Shown: positions 50,339-59,482, numbered from the stretch's first letter. The stretch is 64,000 nt of DNA from Erwinia psidii (GCF_003846135.1 NZ_RHHM01000014.1:1-64000); one strand, 5' to 3'. Translations and numbers: made by a program. Notes: generated by a model not told the origin, from the letters alone.

Positions 50339-50524
50339 ATGCTTATTCTAACTCGTCGAGTTGGTGAAACCCTCATGATTGGTGATGAGGTGACTGTAAC
50401 GGTGCTGGGAGTGAAAGGGAACCAGGTTCGCATTGGTGTGAATGCCCCTAAAGAAGTTTCGGTTCACCGCGAAGAAATTTATCAGCGCATTCAGGCCGAA
50501 AAAACTCAGCAAACGAGTTACTAA
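50339..50524 (+). CDS. csrA: carbon storage regulator CsrA
   Basis: 61 residues, nearly identical to E. coli Csr[21 protein letters not shown] ... [20 protein letters not shown] and the RNA-contact Arg 44 in [11 protein letters not shown]. Only the C-terminal residues differ (TQQTSY). RNA-binding dimer that represses or stabilises GGA-hairpin mRNAs and controls glycogen, motility and biofilm, including pili. Ribosome site AAGGAG. Possible terminator stem GGTGCCTCG / CGAGGTACC at 50532-50558, though its T-run is displaced. Confidence 0.99.
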   Translation: MLILTRRVGETLMIGDEVTVTVLGVKGNQVRIGVNAPKEVSVHREEIYQRIQAEKTQQTSY

Positions 50525-50829
50525 CGGATAAGGTGCCTCGCTTTGACGGCGAGGTACCACCGACTTTTTCCCTGCCTCAGATTATTTCTCACTTTTTATC
50601 CTCACTCCTGCTGTTGCCGTCGCAGCTTCCTTTGCATCTTAACGTTTTAATATCTGTTGATAATTCACTCTTTTTGCCGTCAAAACATCCGTATTGTGTG
50701 TGAATTGCGCAATCAGGTGCGCGGTGGGAAAAATTGTTTGACTTATAAGGCCGGGAAAGTAATATGTGCGCCACGCAGTGCCGATGAGCAGAAACAATGT
50801 TCAGCAGCACAACTCGTCAGAGTGCGTAT
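50525..50829. other. csrA to tRNA-Ser gap
   Basis: 305 bases holding the csrA terminator-like stem and, at its right end, the unseen promoter of the tRNA operon. A TTGTTTGACTTATAAGG stretch near 50735-50751 contains a TTGACT-like -35. No gene seen. Confidence 0.45.
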
Positions 50830-50922
50830 GGTGAGGTGGCCGAGAGGCTGAAGGCGCTCCCCTGCTAAGGGAGTATGCGGTCAAAAGCTGCATCCGGGGT
50901 TCGAATCCCCGCCTCACCGCCA
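50830..50922 (+). tRNA. serV: tRNA-Ser(GCT)
   Basis: 93 nt with a long variable arm, CCA encoded. Acceptor GGTGAGG / CCTCACC, anticodon stem-loop CTCCCCTGCTAAGGGAG (anticodon GCT), variable arm TATGCGGTCAAAAGCTGCATC, T-arm CGGGGTTCGAATCCCCG. Reads AGC/AGU. Same length and place (after csrA) as E. coli serV. Confidence 0.98.
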
Positions 50923-50925
50923 TTT

Positions 50926-51002
50926 GCATCCGTAGCTCAGCTGGATAGAGTACTCGGCTACGAACCGAGCGGTCGGAGGTTCGAATCCTCCCGGATGCAC
51001 CA
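50926..51002 (+). tRNA. argV: tRNA-Arg(ACG), copy 1
   Basis: 77 nt with CCA. Acceptor GCATCCG / CGGATGC, D-arm AGCTCAGCTGGATAGAGT, anticodon stem-loop CTCGGCTACGAACCGAG (anticodon ACG, A34 converted to inosine by TadA), T-arm GGAGGTTCGAATCCTCC. Only 3 bases after tRNA-Ser, so they share one transcript. The arg letters for the three copies are by E. coli position and not certain. Confidence 0.97.
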
Positions 51003-51136
51003 TATTTTGTCAGACTGGTCGCAATGTTGTTCTGGTATGTAGTAATTTGTATCAGCCAGCGCCAGGGATGATAACGTTGCTTTAGCAACGGCCCGTGAGG
51101 GTGAGGCAAAGCCGAATAATCCTCCCGGATGCACCA
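51003..51136 (+). repeat. tRNA-Arg downstream repeat, copy 1 (with 19-nt tRNA tail)
   Basis: 134 bases following tRNA copy 1. It ends with AATCCTCCCGGATGCACCA, an exact 19-nt copy of the tRNA 3' end. It contains a hairpin CGTTGC / GCAACG (about 51074-51090). Almost the same block follows the other two tRNAs. The layout resembles the rtT RNA repeats of the E. coli tyrT operon, where a 19-nt tRNA-Tyr tail is also repeated. Confidence 0.9.
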
Positions 51137-51237
51137 TTACTGGTGTATCTATCGTCAGGCAAGTAAGTACCGATAGCGTGTTAGCAGCGCCTGTCATGCT
51201 GAATGTTCAGCAATAGCGTTATAGCAAAAATGATAAT

Positions 51238-51314
51238 GCATCCGTAGCTCAGCTGGATAGAGTACTCGGCTACGAACCGAGCGGTCGGAGGTTCGAATCC
51301 TCCCGGATGCACCA
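51238..51314 (+). tRNA. argY: tRNA-Arg(ACG), copy 2
   Basis: 77 nt, identical to copy 1 through the CCA. It starts 312 bases after copy 1. The DNA between the preceding repeat's tail and this gene is unique to this copy. Confidence 0.97.
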
Positions 51315-51436
51315 TATTTTGTCAGACTGGTCGCAATGTTGTTCTGGTATGTAGTAATTTGTATCAGCCAGCACCAGAGATGATAACGTTGCTTTAGCAA
51401 CGGCCCATGAGGGTAAGGCAAAGCCGAATAATCCTC
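51315..51436 (+). repeat. tRNA-Arg downstream repeat, copy 2 (tail degraded)
   Basis: Same block as copy 1 with a few substitutions (CACCAGAGATG for CGCCAGGGATG; CCCATGAGGGTAAGG). It keeps the CGTTGC / GCAACG hairpin and GCCGAATAATCCTC but loses homology after that, so the 19-nt tRNA tail is missing beyond AATCCTC. Confidence 0.88.
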
Positions 51437-51645
51437 ATATTGACTCAGCTGGTATTGGTAATAACCAACGCTATGCCAGGTGCAGCGAAAGAAGCGATAA
51501 AGCCTCAGGCTGTTATCCAACAGGATATTTCCATATAACCCGGTTTTTATCTTATCCACTGCTGTAAAAATGATAGCAGTTGAAATTAACCGTTAGCTGA
51601 TTATCCTCTCCGATTTGCCGCGTAACACCTCTGATTATTCTGAAT

Positions 51646-51722
51646 GCATCCGTAGCTCAGCTGGATAGAGTACTCGGCTACGAACCGAGCGGTCGGAGGT
51701 TCGAATCCTCCCGGATGCACCA
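51646..51722 (+). tRNA. argZ: tRNA-Arg(ACG), copy 3
   Basis: 77 nt, identical to copies 1 and 2. It starts 408 bases after copy 2, with a 200-base unique spacer before it. Confidence 0.97.
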
Positions 51723-51856
51723 TGTTTTGTCAGACTGGTCGCAATGTTGTTCGGGTATGTAGTAATTTGTATCAGCCAGCGCCAGGGATGATAACGTTGC
51801 TTTAGCAACGGCCGGTGAGGGTGAGGCAAAGCCGAATAATCCTCCCGGATGCACCA
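51723..51856 (+). repeat. tRNA-Arg downstream repeat, copy 3 (with 19-nt tRNA tail)
   Basis: Full-length copy, again ending with the exact 19-nt tRNA 3' end AATCCTCCCGGATGCACCA (51838-51856). It differs from copy 1 at only a few bases (GTTCGGGTATG, GGCCGGTGAGG). Same hairpin as the other copies. Confidence 0.9.
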
Positions 51857-52124
51857 TTTATGCCTGATAAATCTGCAATCTGTCTCCACCAATGGCTGTG
51901 TAAACTTTTCGCACATCTGCCTTTGTCGTGTGCTAACAGAGTCGCCCGATATTTCTCAGTAAAACTTAGCATCCCCGGAAGAACCGCCGGCTGCGTTGCC
52001 TTTCTCCGTCTTCGATAATAAAAAAACCAGTCAATTCAATGCATTTTTGACACCATGCCCGGAACGACAAAAAGCGCACTTTGCGCTACAGTATCTGTTT
52101 CCCTGTGCATGGATGGAGAAGAGT

Positions 52125-52691
52125 ATGTACGATGGCTATGACGCTCTGATATTTGATATGGATGGCACCATCCTCGATACTGAACCTACGCACCGTCAGG
52201 CGTGGCAGACGGTGCTGGCACGTTATGGTATGAATTTTGACAAGGATATGGTGATTGGACTGAATGGTTCGCCAACGTGGCAAATTGCGAAAGTGATTAT
52301 TGCCGCCAACCACAGCAGTATTGATCCCCATGCGCTGGCAGCGGAGAAAACGGTTGCCCTGAAAGAAATCCTGTTTGATGCAGTACGGCCATTGCCGCTG
52401 ATTGATGTGGTAAAAGCTTATAAAGGACGTCGTCCAATGGCGGTAGGAACTGGCAGCGAACACGCGATGGCCGAAGCGCTTTTGCAGCATCTCGGGCTGC
52501 GGGACTGCTTTGATGCCATTGTTGGGGCTGATGACGTCAGGCAGCATAAACCCGCACCAGATACCTTTCTGCGCTGTGCTGAACTGATGAAAGTGATTCC
52601 GTCACGATGTGTCGTGTTTGAAGATGCTGATTTCGGCATCCGTGCTGCACAGGCGGCAGGGATGGATGTTGTTGATGTTCGCCTGCTGTGA
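52125..52691 (+). CDS. yqaB: HAD-family fructose-1-phosphatase YqaB
   Basis: 188 residues from the ATG at 52125, with GGAG seven bases upstream; longer in-frame starts would add unrelated residues. HAD motif I FDMDGTILDTEPTH (both Asp), motif II VGTGS, motif III Lys in VRQHKPAPDTF, motif IV VFEDADFGIRAAQAAGM. E. coli YqaB (188 residues) dephosphorylates fructose-1-phosphate and 6-phosphogluconate. Its TGA overlaps the GTG of yqaA. Confidence 0.95.
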   Translation: MYDGYDALIFDMDGTILDTEPTHRQAWQTVLARYGMNFDKDMVIGLNGSPTWQIAKVIIAANHSSIDPHALAAEKTVALKEILFDAVRPLPLIDVVKAYKGRRPMAVGTGSEHAMAEALLQHLGLRDCFDAIVGADDVRQHKPAPDTFLRCAELMKVIPSRCVVFEDADFGIRAAQAAGMDVVDVRLL

Positions 52692-53128
52692 ATGAATGGC
52701 TTTCATTTGGGGCGATGTTTGCCAGTGGTTTTCTCAGCGCCACGTTATTACCGGGTAATTCGGAAGCGTTGCTGATTGGCCTGTTGGTTGCGGGCAACGT
52801 CTCCGTGCCTGGCATCGTTTTTATCGCCGCACTTGCGAACACGTTAGGCGGCCTGACAAATATTATCATTGGCCGCCTGCTGCCTCTCAGAACGCATGGG
52901 CGATGGCATACCATGGCACAGGCATGGCTTTACCGATGGGGGCCAGCGGCGCTTCTGGTCAGTTGGTTGCCTTTTGTTGGCGATCTGCTTTGTGTTCTGG
53001 CCGGATGGTTGCGTTTTTCCTGGCTTCCGGCGTTGTTTTTTCTCGCCGTGGGTAAAACGCTTCGCTACGTTGTACTGGCTGTTGTAACACTTCAGGGCAT
53101 GGGATGGTGGCACTTGATTAGCAAATAA
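52688..53128 (+). CDS. yqaA: inner-membrane protein YqaA (SNARE-associated/VTT family)
   Basis: 146 residues from a GTG start. A DedA/VTT-like hydrophobic protein with four or so helices: ASGFLSATLLPGNSEALLIG, ANTLGGLTNIIIGRLLPL, ALLVSWLPFVGDLLCVLAGW, LFFLAVGKTLRYVVLAVVTL. The reentrant-loop motif with Gly-Asn/Asp (LLPGNSE, FVGDLLC) is typical of VTT flippase-like proteins. Function not established. Overlaps yqaB, as in E. coli. Confidence 0.93.
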   Translation: MNEWLSFGAMFASGFLSATLLPGNSEALLIGLLVAGNVSVPGIVFIAALANTLGGLTNIIIGRLLPLRTHGRWHTMAQAWLYRWGPAALLVSWLPFVGDLLCVLAGWLRFSWLPALFFLAVGKTLRYVVLAVVTLQGMGWWHLISK

Positions 53129-53189
53129 TTTCTGCCGCGATTAACATTATGCTGAACAATAATAAATTTTCCCCGAGCGGGAGGTCAAT

Positions 53190-54749
53190 TTGATCCCGGA
53201 CGTATCACAGGCGCTTTCCTGGCTGGAGGCGCATCCTGACGCAATGAAAGGTATCGGTCGCGGTATCGAACGCGAAACGCTACGTGTTAACCCTAATGGT
53301 TATCTGGCCACCAGTGGGCATCCGACATCGTTTGGTTCAGCGTTAACGCATAAGTGGATTACCACTGATTTTGCCGAAATGTTGCTCGAATTTATTACAC
53401 CAGTGCATGACAATATTGGCAATCTGTTGGCTTTCCTGCGCGATATTCATCGCCATGTCTCGCGTGAGCTTGGTGAAGAGCGGATGTGGCCAATGAGTAT
53501 GCCTTGTCTGATTGAAGATTTTCAGCACATTGCGTTGGCACAGTATGGCAGTTCTAACATCGGCAAGATGAAAACGTTGTACCGCGAAGGGCTGAAAAAT
53601 CGTTATGGCGCGCTGATGCAGGTGATATCAGGCGTTCACTATAATTTTTCGCTACCGTTATCTTTCTGGCAGGGGTGGGCCGGTGTTAGCGACGCCAGCA
53701 GTGGTCAGAATGCCATTTCTGAAGGTTATCTGCGCCTGATCCGTAACTACTATCGATTTGGTTGGGTCATCCCTTATCTGTTTGGCGCTTCTCCTGCGAT
53801 TTGTTCTTCATTCCTCCAGGGCAAAGCAACCACGCTACCCTTCGAGCGTACCGATAAGGGGATGTTATGGCTGCCATATGCCACCTCTTTGCGACTGAGC
53901 GATCTGGGCTATACCAACAAATCACAAAGCGGTCTTGGCATTACCTTTAATAACCTGCCAGAGTATGTTCGGGCGCTGAAAGCAGCGATTAAAACCCCTT
54001 CTGCGGATTATGCAGCGCTGGGCGTTAAGGATGAACAGGGGCATTGGCTGCAACTCAACACTAACGTTTTGCAGATTGAAAACGAGCTCTATGCGCCTGT
54101 TCGACCCAAGCGTGTGACCCTACCGGGTGAAAACCCTTCTGATGCCTTACTGCGGGGGGGGATTGAATATATTGAAGTGCGATCTCTTGATATTAATCCG
54201 TTCTCACCCATTGGCGTTGACGAGAATCAGGTTCGTTTCCTCGACCTGTTCCTTATCTGGTGTACACTGGCCGATGCGCCTGAAATGAGTAGTGAAGAAC
54301 TTGCCTGTACCCGTGCCAACTGGAATCGGGTAATTCTGGAAGGACGTAAGCCGGGTCTGATGCTGGGAATTGGCTGTGGAGATGCTCAGTATCCACTTCA
54401 GGAGGTGGGGAAAACGCTATTCAGAGATTTGCGTCGCGTGGCTGAAACGCTGGACCGCCAGCTCAGCGACCACCAGTATCAACAGGTGTGTGACAATCTG
54501 GAAGCATCGTTTGATGATCCTGAGCTGACTTTTTCAGCGCGCTTCCTGGCTATTCTTAAACAGAAAGGTATTGTAGAAACGGGTGTGGCGTTGTCAGAAC
54601 AGTACAGGCAACAACTGACGGGAGAGTCGTTGGATATCCTCACCGGGTCACAGTTTGAGCAGGAAGCCATTCGCTCAATGGTTAAGCAGCGGGAAATCGA
54701 AGAAAGTGATACGCTCAGTTTTGAAGATTTTCTGCGAAGCAGAAGCTGA
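53190..54749 (+). CDS. gshA: glutamate-cysteine ligase GshA
   Basis: 519 residues (E. coli 518). TTG start preceded by GGGAGG; E. coli gshA is also known to use TTG (TTGATCCCGGACGTATCACAGG), so the unusual start is conserved. First step of glutathione synthesis: Glu + Cys + ATP. Motifs: [14 protein letters not shown] with metal-binding Glu, [22 protein letters not shown], and [16 protein letters not shown]. It is followed by the antisense-oriented micA gene. Confidence 0.98.
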   Translation: MIPDVSQALSWLEAHPDAMKGIGRGIERETLRVNPNGYLATSGHPTSFGSALTHKWITTDFAEMLLEFITPVHDNIGNLLAFLRDIHRHVSRELGEERMWPMSMPCLIEDFQHIALAQYGSSNIGKMKTLYREGLKNRYGALMQVISGVHYNFSLPLSFWQGWAGVSDASSGQNAISEGYLRLIRNYYRFGWVIPYLFGASPAICSSFLQGKATTLPFERTDKGMLWLPYATSLRLSDLGYTNKSQSGLGITFNNLPEYVRALKAAIKTPSADYAALGVKDEQGHWLQLNTNVLQIENELYAPVRPKRVTLPGENPSDALLRGGIEYIEVRSLDINPFSPIGVDENQVRFLDLFLIWCTLADAPEMSSEELACTRANWNRVILEGRKPGLMLGIGCGDAQYPLQEVGKTLFRDLRRVAETLDRQLSDHQYQQVCDNLEASFDDPELTFSARFLAILKQKGIVETGVALSEQYRQQLTGESLDILTGSQFEQEAIRSMVKQREIEESDTLSFEDFLRSRS

Positions 54750-54753
54750 GAAA

Positions 54754-54828
54754 AGAAAAGGCCACATCACTGTGGCCAAATTAACATTTCTGTTGTTAGG
54801 GATGATGATAACAAAGTGCGCGTCTTTC
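54754..54828 (-). ncRNA. micA: MicA small RNA
   Basis: 75 nt on the minus strand between gshA and luxS, the same place as in E. coli. 5' GAAAGACGCGCACTTTGTTA, then TCATCATCCCT (which pairs with ompA and other mRNA leaders), a weak internal stem, and a terminator GGCCAC / GTGGCC with loop AGTGAT and T4CT4. Hfq-dependent repressor of outer-membrane porins, in the sigma-E response. The E. coli seed GACGCGCATTTGTTATCATC is here changed only by an extra C (GCACTTTG). Confidence 0.95.
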
Positions 54829-54834
54829 AAATAT

Positions 54835-54862
54835 TCTGACCCTGTACGACAGAGAAAGTTTC
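54835..54862 (-). promoter_or_regulatory. sigma-E promoter of micA
   Basis: Minus strand: -35 GAAACTT (54862-54856), 16-base spacer, -10 TCAGA (54839-54835), with the MicA 5' end 7 bases on. Fits the RpoE consensus GGAACTT-N15/16-TCTGA closely. Confidence 0.85.
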
Positions 54863-54901
54863 ATTGTTGCGAAAAATAAATTCATTAGTTGAGGTGACTA
54901 T

Positions 54902-55417
54902 ATGCCATTGCTGGATAGCTTTACCGTCGATCACACCATCATGGCGGCACCCGCGGTCCGCGTAGCCAAGACCATGAAAACGCCTCATGGTGATACCATC
55001 ACCGTTTTCGATCTGCGTTTTTGCAGGCCAAACAAAGAGGTAATGCCTGAGCGCGGCATTCACACGCTGGAGCATCTTTTTGCTGGCTTCATGCGTGATC
55101 ACCTGAATGGTGATGGGGTGGAAATCATTGATATTTCCCCGATGGGTTGTCGTACCGGGTTCTATATGAGCCTTATCGGCACGCCGGACGAGCAGCGTGT
55201 GGCAAAAGCCTGGAAGGGAGCCATGCAGGATGTTCTGAAAGTGTCTGACCAGCGCAAAATCCCTGAGCTGAACGAATATCAGTGTGGCACATATGAAATG
55301 CATTCTCTTGATGAGGCGCAGGAGATCGCACGCCACATTATCGACAATGACATTCGTGTTAACCACAATGACGAGCTGGCTTTGCCGAAAGAAAAACTAC
55401 AGGAATTACACATCTAG
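54902..55417 (+). CDS. luxS: S-ribosylhomocysteine lyase LuxS (AI-2 synthase)
   Basis: 171 residues. Zn-dependent enzyme with [10 protein letters not shown] (His 54, His 58), the distal Cys in [10 protein letters not shown] and the active-site Cys in [11 protein letters not shown]. Splits S-ribosylhomocysteine to homocysteine and DPD, the precursor of AI-2. Ribosome site GAGGTGAC just upstream. In K-12 the next genes (emr, etc.) lie between luxS and the yfjD region, but here corB follows after 49 bases. Confidence 0.98.
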   Translation: MPLLDSFTVDHTIMAAPAVRVAKTMKTPHGDTITVFDLRFCRPNKEVMPERGIHTLEHLFAGFMRDHLNGDGVEIIDISPMGCRTGFYMSLIGTPDEQRVAKAWKGAMQDVLKVSDQRKIPELNEYQCGTYEMHSLDEAQEIARHIIDNDIRVNHNDELALPKEKLQELHI

Positions 55418-55466
55418 TTCTCTGCTGTTGTTCCTTATACCGTCCCGGTTACGGGACGGTAATCCC

Positions 55467-56753
55467 TCAGGAGCCTACCGATTCCTTCAGTGATTTTTGC
55501 GGCGTAATGCGGACCTGCTTAATCATGTTCTCCTGCACGTCGAGAATATCGATAGCGTAATTGCCGATGCGTACGGTGGTGTTAGGTAACGGAATATCCT
55601 CGATAGCTTCCAGAATCATACCGTTAACCGTTCTGGCTTCTTCTTCCGGCAGTTTCCAGTTAAATGCCTTGTTCAGTTCACGCACATTGGCACTGCCTTC
55701 AATTAGCACCGAACCGTCATTTTGCGGCACCACTTCTTCGGCAAGATTTGGTGACATTGAGGTGGTAAAGTCCCCGACAATCTCCTCAAGGATATCTTCA
55801 ATCGTCACCAGCCCTTTGATATCACCATATTCATCGACCACCAGGCCCACTTTCTTTTTATTGCGCTGAAACTTGACCAACTGGATATTCAGCGGCGTAC
55901 CTTCAGGGACATAATAGATTTCATCCGCTGAACGCAGCATAACCTCTTTGGTAAATTCTTTTTTCTCGGTCATCAGCCGGTAGGCTTCGCGGACCCGCAG
56001 CATGCTGATGGTGTCATCAAGAGAATCGCGATAAAGCACGATACGACCATGCGGCGTATGGGTCAGCTGGCGAACGATGGATTTCCAGTCATCGTTAATG
56101 TTGATACCAACAATCTCATTGCGTGGCACCATGATGTCATCAACGTTGACTTTCTCCAGATCGAGGACCGACAGCAACATATCCTGATTACGGCGGGACA
56201 TCAGCGAGCGGGACTCGTAAACGATAGTGCGTAACTCTTCCTTACTTAACGCAGAATTGATAGCACCTTCGGTTCTCATGCCCACCAGCCGCATCAGAAT
56301 GCGGGTGATGGTGTTCAACAACCAAACCAGCGGCATCATAATCAGTTGCAGCGGGCCTAGCAGAATACTGCTTGGAAAGGCGACTTTTTCAGGGTAGAGC
56401 GCCGCGACCGTTTTTGGCAATACTTCGGCAAAAACCAGTACGCAAAAGGTCAGAATACCGGTGGCAATAGCCACACCCTCATCGCCGTGAATACGCATCC
56501 CGACAATGGTCGCCAACGCAGAAGCGAGGATATTCACCAGGTTATTCCCGATCAGCACCAGACTCAGCAGGCGGTCGGGGCGGCGTAGCATCTTCTCCAC
56601 CCGGCGTGCGGCACGATTGCCATTTTTTGCCTGATGGCGTAATTTGTAACGATTCAGGGTCATCATGCCGGTCTCAGACCCGGCGAACCAGGCCGAAACC
56701 AGAACCATCATCACCATAATGACAATCAAAGTGGTAGTTGAAACCTGTTCCAA
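55467..56753 (-). CDS. corB: CNNM/CorC-family membrane protein (CorB/YfjD)
   Basis: 428 residues, length of E. coli YfjD. N-terminal DUF21 transmembrane domain (AWFAGSETGMMTLNRYKLRH; NLVNILASALATIVG; TFCVLVFAEVLPKTVAALYPEK), a CBS pair (MVPRNEIVGININDDWKSIV ... VDEYGDIKGLVTIEDILEEI) and a C-terminal CorC_HlyC domain (VEGSANVRELNKAFNW-type). Implicated in Mg/Co efflux and quality control of membrane proteins. Followed upstream on the same strand by ypjD. Confidence 0.94.
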   Translation of the reverse strand: MEQVSTTTLIVIMVMMVLVSAWFAGSETGMMTLNRYKLRHQAKNGNRAARRVEKMLRRPDRLLSLVLIGNNLVNILASALATIVGMRIHGDEGVAIATGILTFCVLVFAEVLPKTVAALYPEKVAFPSSILLGPLQLIMMPLVWLLNTITRILMRLVGMRTEGAINSALSKEELRTIVYESRSLMSRRNQDMLLSVLDLEKVNVDDIMVPRNEIVGININDDWKSIVRQLTHTPHGRIVLYRDSLDDTISMLRVREAYRLMTEKKEFTKEVMLRSADEIYYVPEGTPLNIQLVKFQRNKKKVGLVVDEYGDIKGLVTIEDILEEIVGDFTTSMSPNLAEEVVPQNDGSVLIEGSANVRELNKAFNWKLPEEEARTVNGMILEAIEDIPLPNTTVRIGNYAIDILDVQENMIKQVRITPQKSLKESVGS

Positions 56754-56778
56754 CGAAGCAATTCCTTGTGGTTGATGA

Positions 56779-57570
56779 TCAGGAAGTCAGAAAGTGTTGT
56801 AACATCCTGCTACCAAAATAGGCCATGGTCAGCAAAAACGCCCCACCAAAATTAAACCAGGCGACACGGCGGCCACGCCAGCCTTCATGGTAGTGCCCCC
56901 AGAACAGAACGATGTAGGTGAACCAGGCCAGGATTGACAGCACCGCTTTATCAACATTTTCACGGCTGAAAAGGTCATGCATATAGAATAAACCGGTGCA
57001 CAGTACCAGGGTCAAAAGCACCACGCCCACTTGGGTAATGTGAAACATCTTGCGTTCGATGGTCATTAAAGGGGGAATGTCGTTGCTGAGGGTCAGTCTT
57101 TTATTCTTAAGCAACCAGTCTATCCATGCCAGCTGTAGAGCATACAGCGCGGCGATCATCAGTGTCACGTAAGCAAACAGTGCCAGACCGATGTGTATCA
57201 TCATTCCTGGCGTGGTTTCCAGATGAGTAATGAATGCATTCGGTACAAAGGTGGCGAAAGCCAGGTTGATTAATGCAAAGCTGTAAACAATAGGTAGCAG
57301 TATCCAGCCGCGGTTGCGGGAGGCAACAATGGTCATGATGGCGCAAATCAGCAGGCTAACCAGTGAACCTATGTTCAACAGACTGAGATTGAGTCCGCCT
57401 GGCGTTGCAAAAATACGCTGGTACAGTGCGATGCCGTGGCAAATCAGTGCTGCGATGGCGGAAATTACCGCCAGCCTTCGCCAGGTACTTTGCTTACGCA
57501 ACAGGCTTGGAACAATAAGCGCAAGGCTGAAGGAGTAGGCGAACAGCGCCAGAACAGGAAATACGGACAT
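56779..57570 (-). CDS. ypjD: inner-membrane CcsA-like protein YpjD
   Basis: 263 residues, eight predicted transmembrane helices. The CcsA/CcmF-like cytochrome-c-assembly segment is visible (HIGLALFAYVTLMIAALYAL; FHITQVGVVLLTLVLCTGLF; VLSILAWFTYIVLFWGHYHEGWRGRRVAW), with conserved His residues but no complete WGxWWxWDP heme motif. E. coli YpjD has the same length; function unknown. Divergent from ffh. Confidence 0.93.
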   Translation of the reverse strand: MSVFPVLALFAYSFSLALIVPSLLRKQSTWRRLAVISAIAALICHGIALYQRIFATPGGLNLSLLNIGSLVSLLICAIMTIVASRNRGWILLPIVYSFALINLAFATFVPNAFITHLETTPGMMIHIGLALFAYVTLMIAALYALQLAWIDWLLKNKRLTLSNDIPPLMTIERKMFHITQVGVVLLTLVLCTGLFYMHDLFSRENVDKAVLSILAWFTYIVLFWGHYHEGWRGRRVAWFNFGGAFLLTMAYFGSRMLQHFLTS

Positions 57571-57729
57571 AGAAAGTTATCTGGTACCGGTAAGCAAAAA
57601 TGCAGTATAGCGCCAGCAGCGGTCGGCTCCAAACGATCTCAACGCAGAAGGCTGAGATCGCCCTTCCTTCATGTTATAATTCGCTTCATTGTGTCGCCTG
57701 GCGACCTCTCATTACGTGAGCGAGAGACG

Positions 57730-59091
57730 ATGTTTGATAATTTAACCGACAGATTGTCGCAAACCCTGCGCAATATTAGCGGCCGTGGACGGCTGACAGA
57801 AGACAATATTAAGGACACCCTGCGTGAAGTTCGCATGGCACTGCTGGAGGCTGACGTTGCGCTGCCCGTAGTCCGTGAGTTTATAAATCGCGTCAAAGAG
57901 CGTGCGGTGGGACAGGATGTTAATAAAAGTCTTACGCCCGGTCAGGAATTTATAAAAATTGTTCAGAATGAGCTGGTCGCCGCGATGGGATCGGAAAACA
58001 ACACGCTCAATCTGGCCGCACAGCCACCTGCCGTAGTGTTGATGGCAGGTTTGCAGGGTGCAGGTAAAACAACCAGCGTTGGTAAACTGGGTAAATTCCT
58101 TCGTGAAAAGCACAAGAAAAAAGTGCTGGTTGTTTCTGCTGACGTATACCGTCCCGCGGCAATTAAACAGCTGGAAACGCTGGCTGAACAGGTTGGAGTC
58201 GACTTCTGTGCCTCCGATCTGAGCCAGAAACCCGTTGATATTGTAAAAAATGCACTACAGCAGGCGAAGCTGAAATTTTACGATGTGCTGCTGGTTGATA
58301 CCGCGGGTCGTCTGCACGTAGATGAAGCGATGATGGACGAAATCAAACAGGTTCACGCCGCGATTAACCCGGTTGAAACCCTGTTTGTGGTTGACGCCAT
58401 GACCGGTCAGGATGCTGCCAACACGGCGAAGGCGTTTAACGAAGCGCTGCCGCTAACGGGGGTGATACTGACCAAGGTTGATGGTGATGCCCGTGGCGGT
58501 GCAGCGCTGTCAATCCGTCATATTACCGGCAGACCGATTAAATTTATGGGGGTTGGTGAAAAAACGGAAGCCCTTGAGCCGTTCTACCCGGACCGCATCG
58601 CCTCACGTATCCTCGGTATGGGCGATGTACTGTCGCTGATCGAAGATATTGAAAGCAAGGTTGACCGCGCCCAGGCAGAGAAACTGGCCAGCAAACTGAA
58701 AAAGGGTGACGGTTTCGACCTGAATGACTTCCTGGAGCAGCTAAAGCAGATGCGTAACATGGGTGGTATGGCCAGCCTGATGGGCAAACTGCCGGGGATG
58801 GGACAGCTGCCGGATAACGTCAAGTCGCAGATGGATGACAAAGTGCTGGTACGGATGGAAGCAATGATCAACTCCATGACCCGCAAAGAGCGCGAAAAGC
58901 CAGAAATCATCAAAGGCTCCCGTAAACGTCGTATCGCCACCGGGTCAGGAATGCAGGTGCAGGATGTCAACCGCCTGTTGAAGCAGTTTGACGACATGCA
59001 GCGAATGATGAAAAAAATGAAGAAGGGCGGTATGGCGAAGATGATGCGTGGCATGAAGGGGATGATGCCGCCGGGCTTCCCCGGTCGCTAA
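57730..59091 (+). CDS. ffh: signal recognition particle protein Ffh
   Basis: 453 residues from the ATG at 57730, as in E. coli. N and G domains with GLQGAGKTTSVGKL, DTAGRLHVDEAMM, TKVDGDARGGAALS, and a Met-rich M domain (KMKKGGMAKMMRGMKGMMPP) that binds 4.5S RNA and signal peptides. A longer in-frame reading from 57436 is not credible. A -10 TATAAT-like element (TTATAATTCG) lies just ahead. A very stable terminator (59161-59196) separates it from rpsP. Confidence 0.98.
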   Translation: MFDNLTDRLSQTLRNISGRGRLTEDNIKDTLREVRMALLEADVALPVVREFINRVKERAVGQDVNKSLTPGQEFIKIVQNELVAAMGSENNTLNLAAQPPAVVLMAGLQGAGKTTSVGKLGKFLREKHKKKVLVVSADVYRPAAIKQLETLAEQVGVDFCASDLSQKPVDIVKNALQQAKLKFYDVLLVDTAGRLHVDEAMMDEIKQVHAAINPVETLFVVDAMTGQDAANTAKAFNEALPLTGVILTKVDGDARGGAALSIRHITGRPIKFMGVGEKTEALEPFYPDRIASRILGMGDVLSLIEDIESKVDRAQAEKLASKLKKGDGFDLNDFLEQLKQMRNMGGMASLMGKLPGMGQLPDNVKSQMDDKVLVRMEAMINSMTRKEREKPEIIKGSRKRRIATGSGMQVQDVNRLLKQFDDMQRMMKKMKKGGMAKMMRGMKGMMPPGFPGR

Positions 59092-59160
59092 ATCAGTCAC
59101 GCGAATTAGATTGCTTTTTGCGCCAAAATGAGTAAAATTTTCGGGCTTTTTATATTGCAT

Positions 59161-59196
59161 CCGGGCCCCGTTCCCTCAATGGGGCCCGGTTGTTTT
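59161..59196 (+). terminator. ffh terminator
   Basis: Stem CCGGGCCCC / GGGGCCCGG with an 11-base loop followed by TTGTTTTATT. It isolates ffh from the rpsP operon. Confidence 0.93.
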
Positions 59197-59215
59197 ATTC
59201 ACTAAAGAGGATGTT

Positions 59216-59464
59216 ATGGTAACAATTCGTTTGGCACGTCACGGCGCTAAAAAGCGTCCGTTTTATCAGGTAGTCGTTACTGACAGCCGTAATGCTCGTA
59301 ATGGTCGCTTTATTGAGCGCGTTGGTTTCTTCAACCCGATCGCATCTGGTCAGGCTGAAGCACTGCGTCTGGATCTGGACCGCATTGAGCACTGGGTTGG
59401 CCAGGGCGCTACTCTCTCTGATCGCGTTGGTGCGCTGATCAAAGAAGCTAAGAAAGCAGCTTAA
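59216..59464 (+). CDS. rpsP: 30S ribosomal protein bS16
   Basis: 82 residues ([20 protein letters not shown] ... IGRFNPI-like [19 protein letters not shown]). Identical in layout to E. coli S16. First gene of the rpsP-rimM-trmD-rplS operon; an AGAGGATGTT ribosome site precedes it. Confidence 0.98.
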   Translation: MVTIRLARHGAKKRPFYQVVVTDSRNARNGRFIERVGFFNPIASGQAEALRLDLDRIEHWVGQGATLSDRVGALIKEAKKAA

Positions 59465-59482
59465 TCTGTCACGGTGGTCAAC

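Noticed and set aside
51003-51856. CRISPR-like interpretation of the repeated blocks between tRNAs
   Set aside because: Only three units, each over 120 bases, linked to tRNA genes and ending in tRNA tails. No short regular repeats and no cas genes in the window.
55439-55460. Hairpin ACCGTCCC / GGGACGGT between luxS and corB as a terminator
   Set aside because: The stem is perfect, but neither strand has a T-run right after it. It may stabilise transcript ends, but I would not call a terminator.
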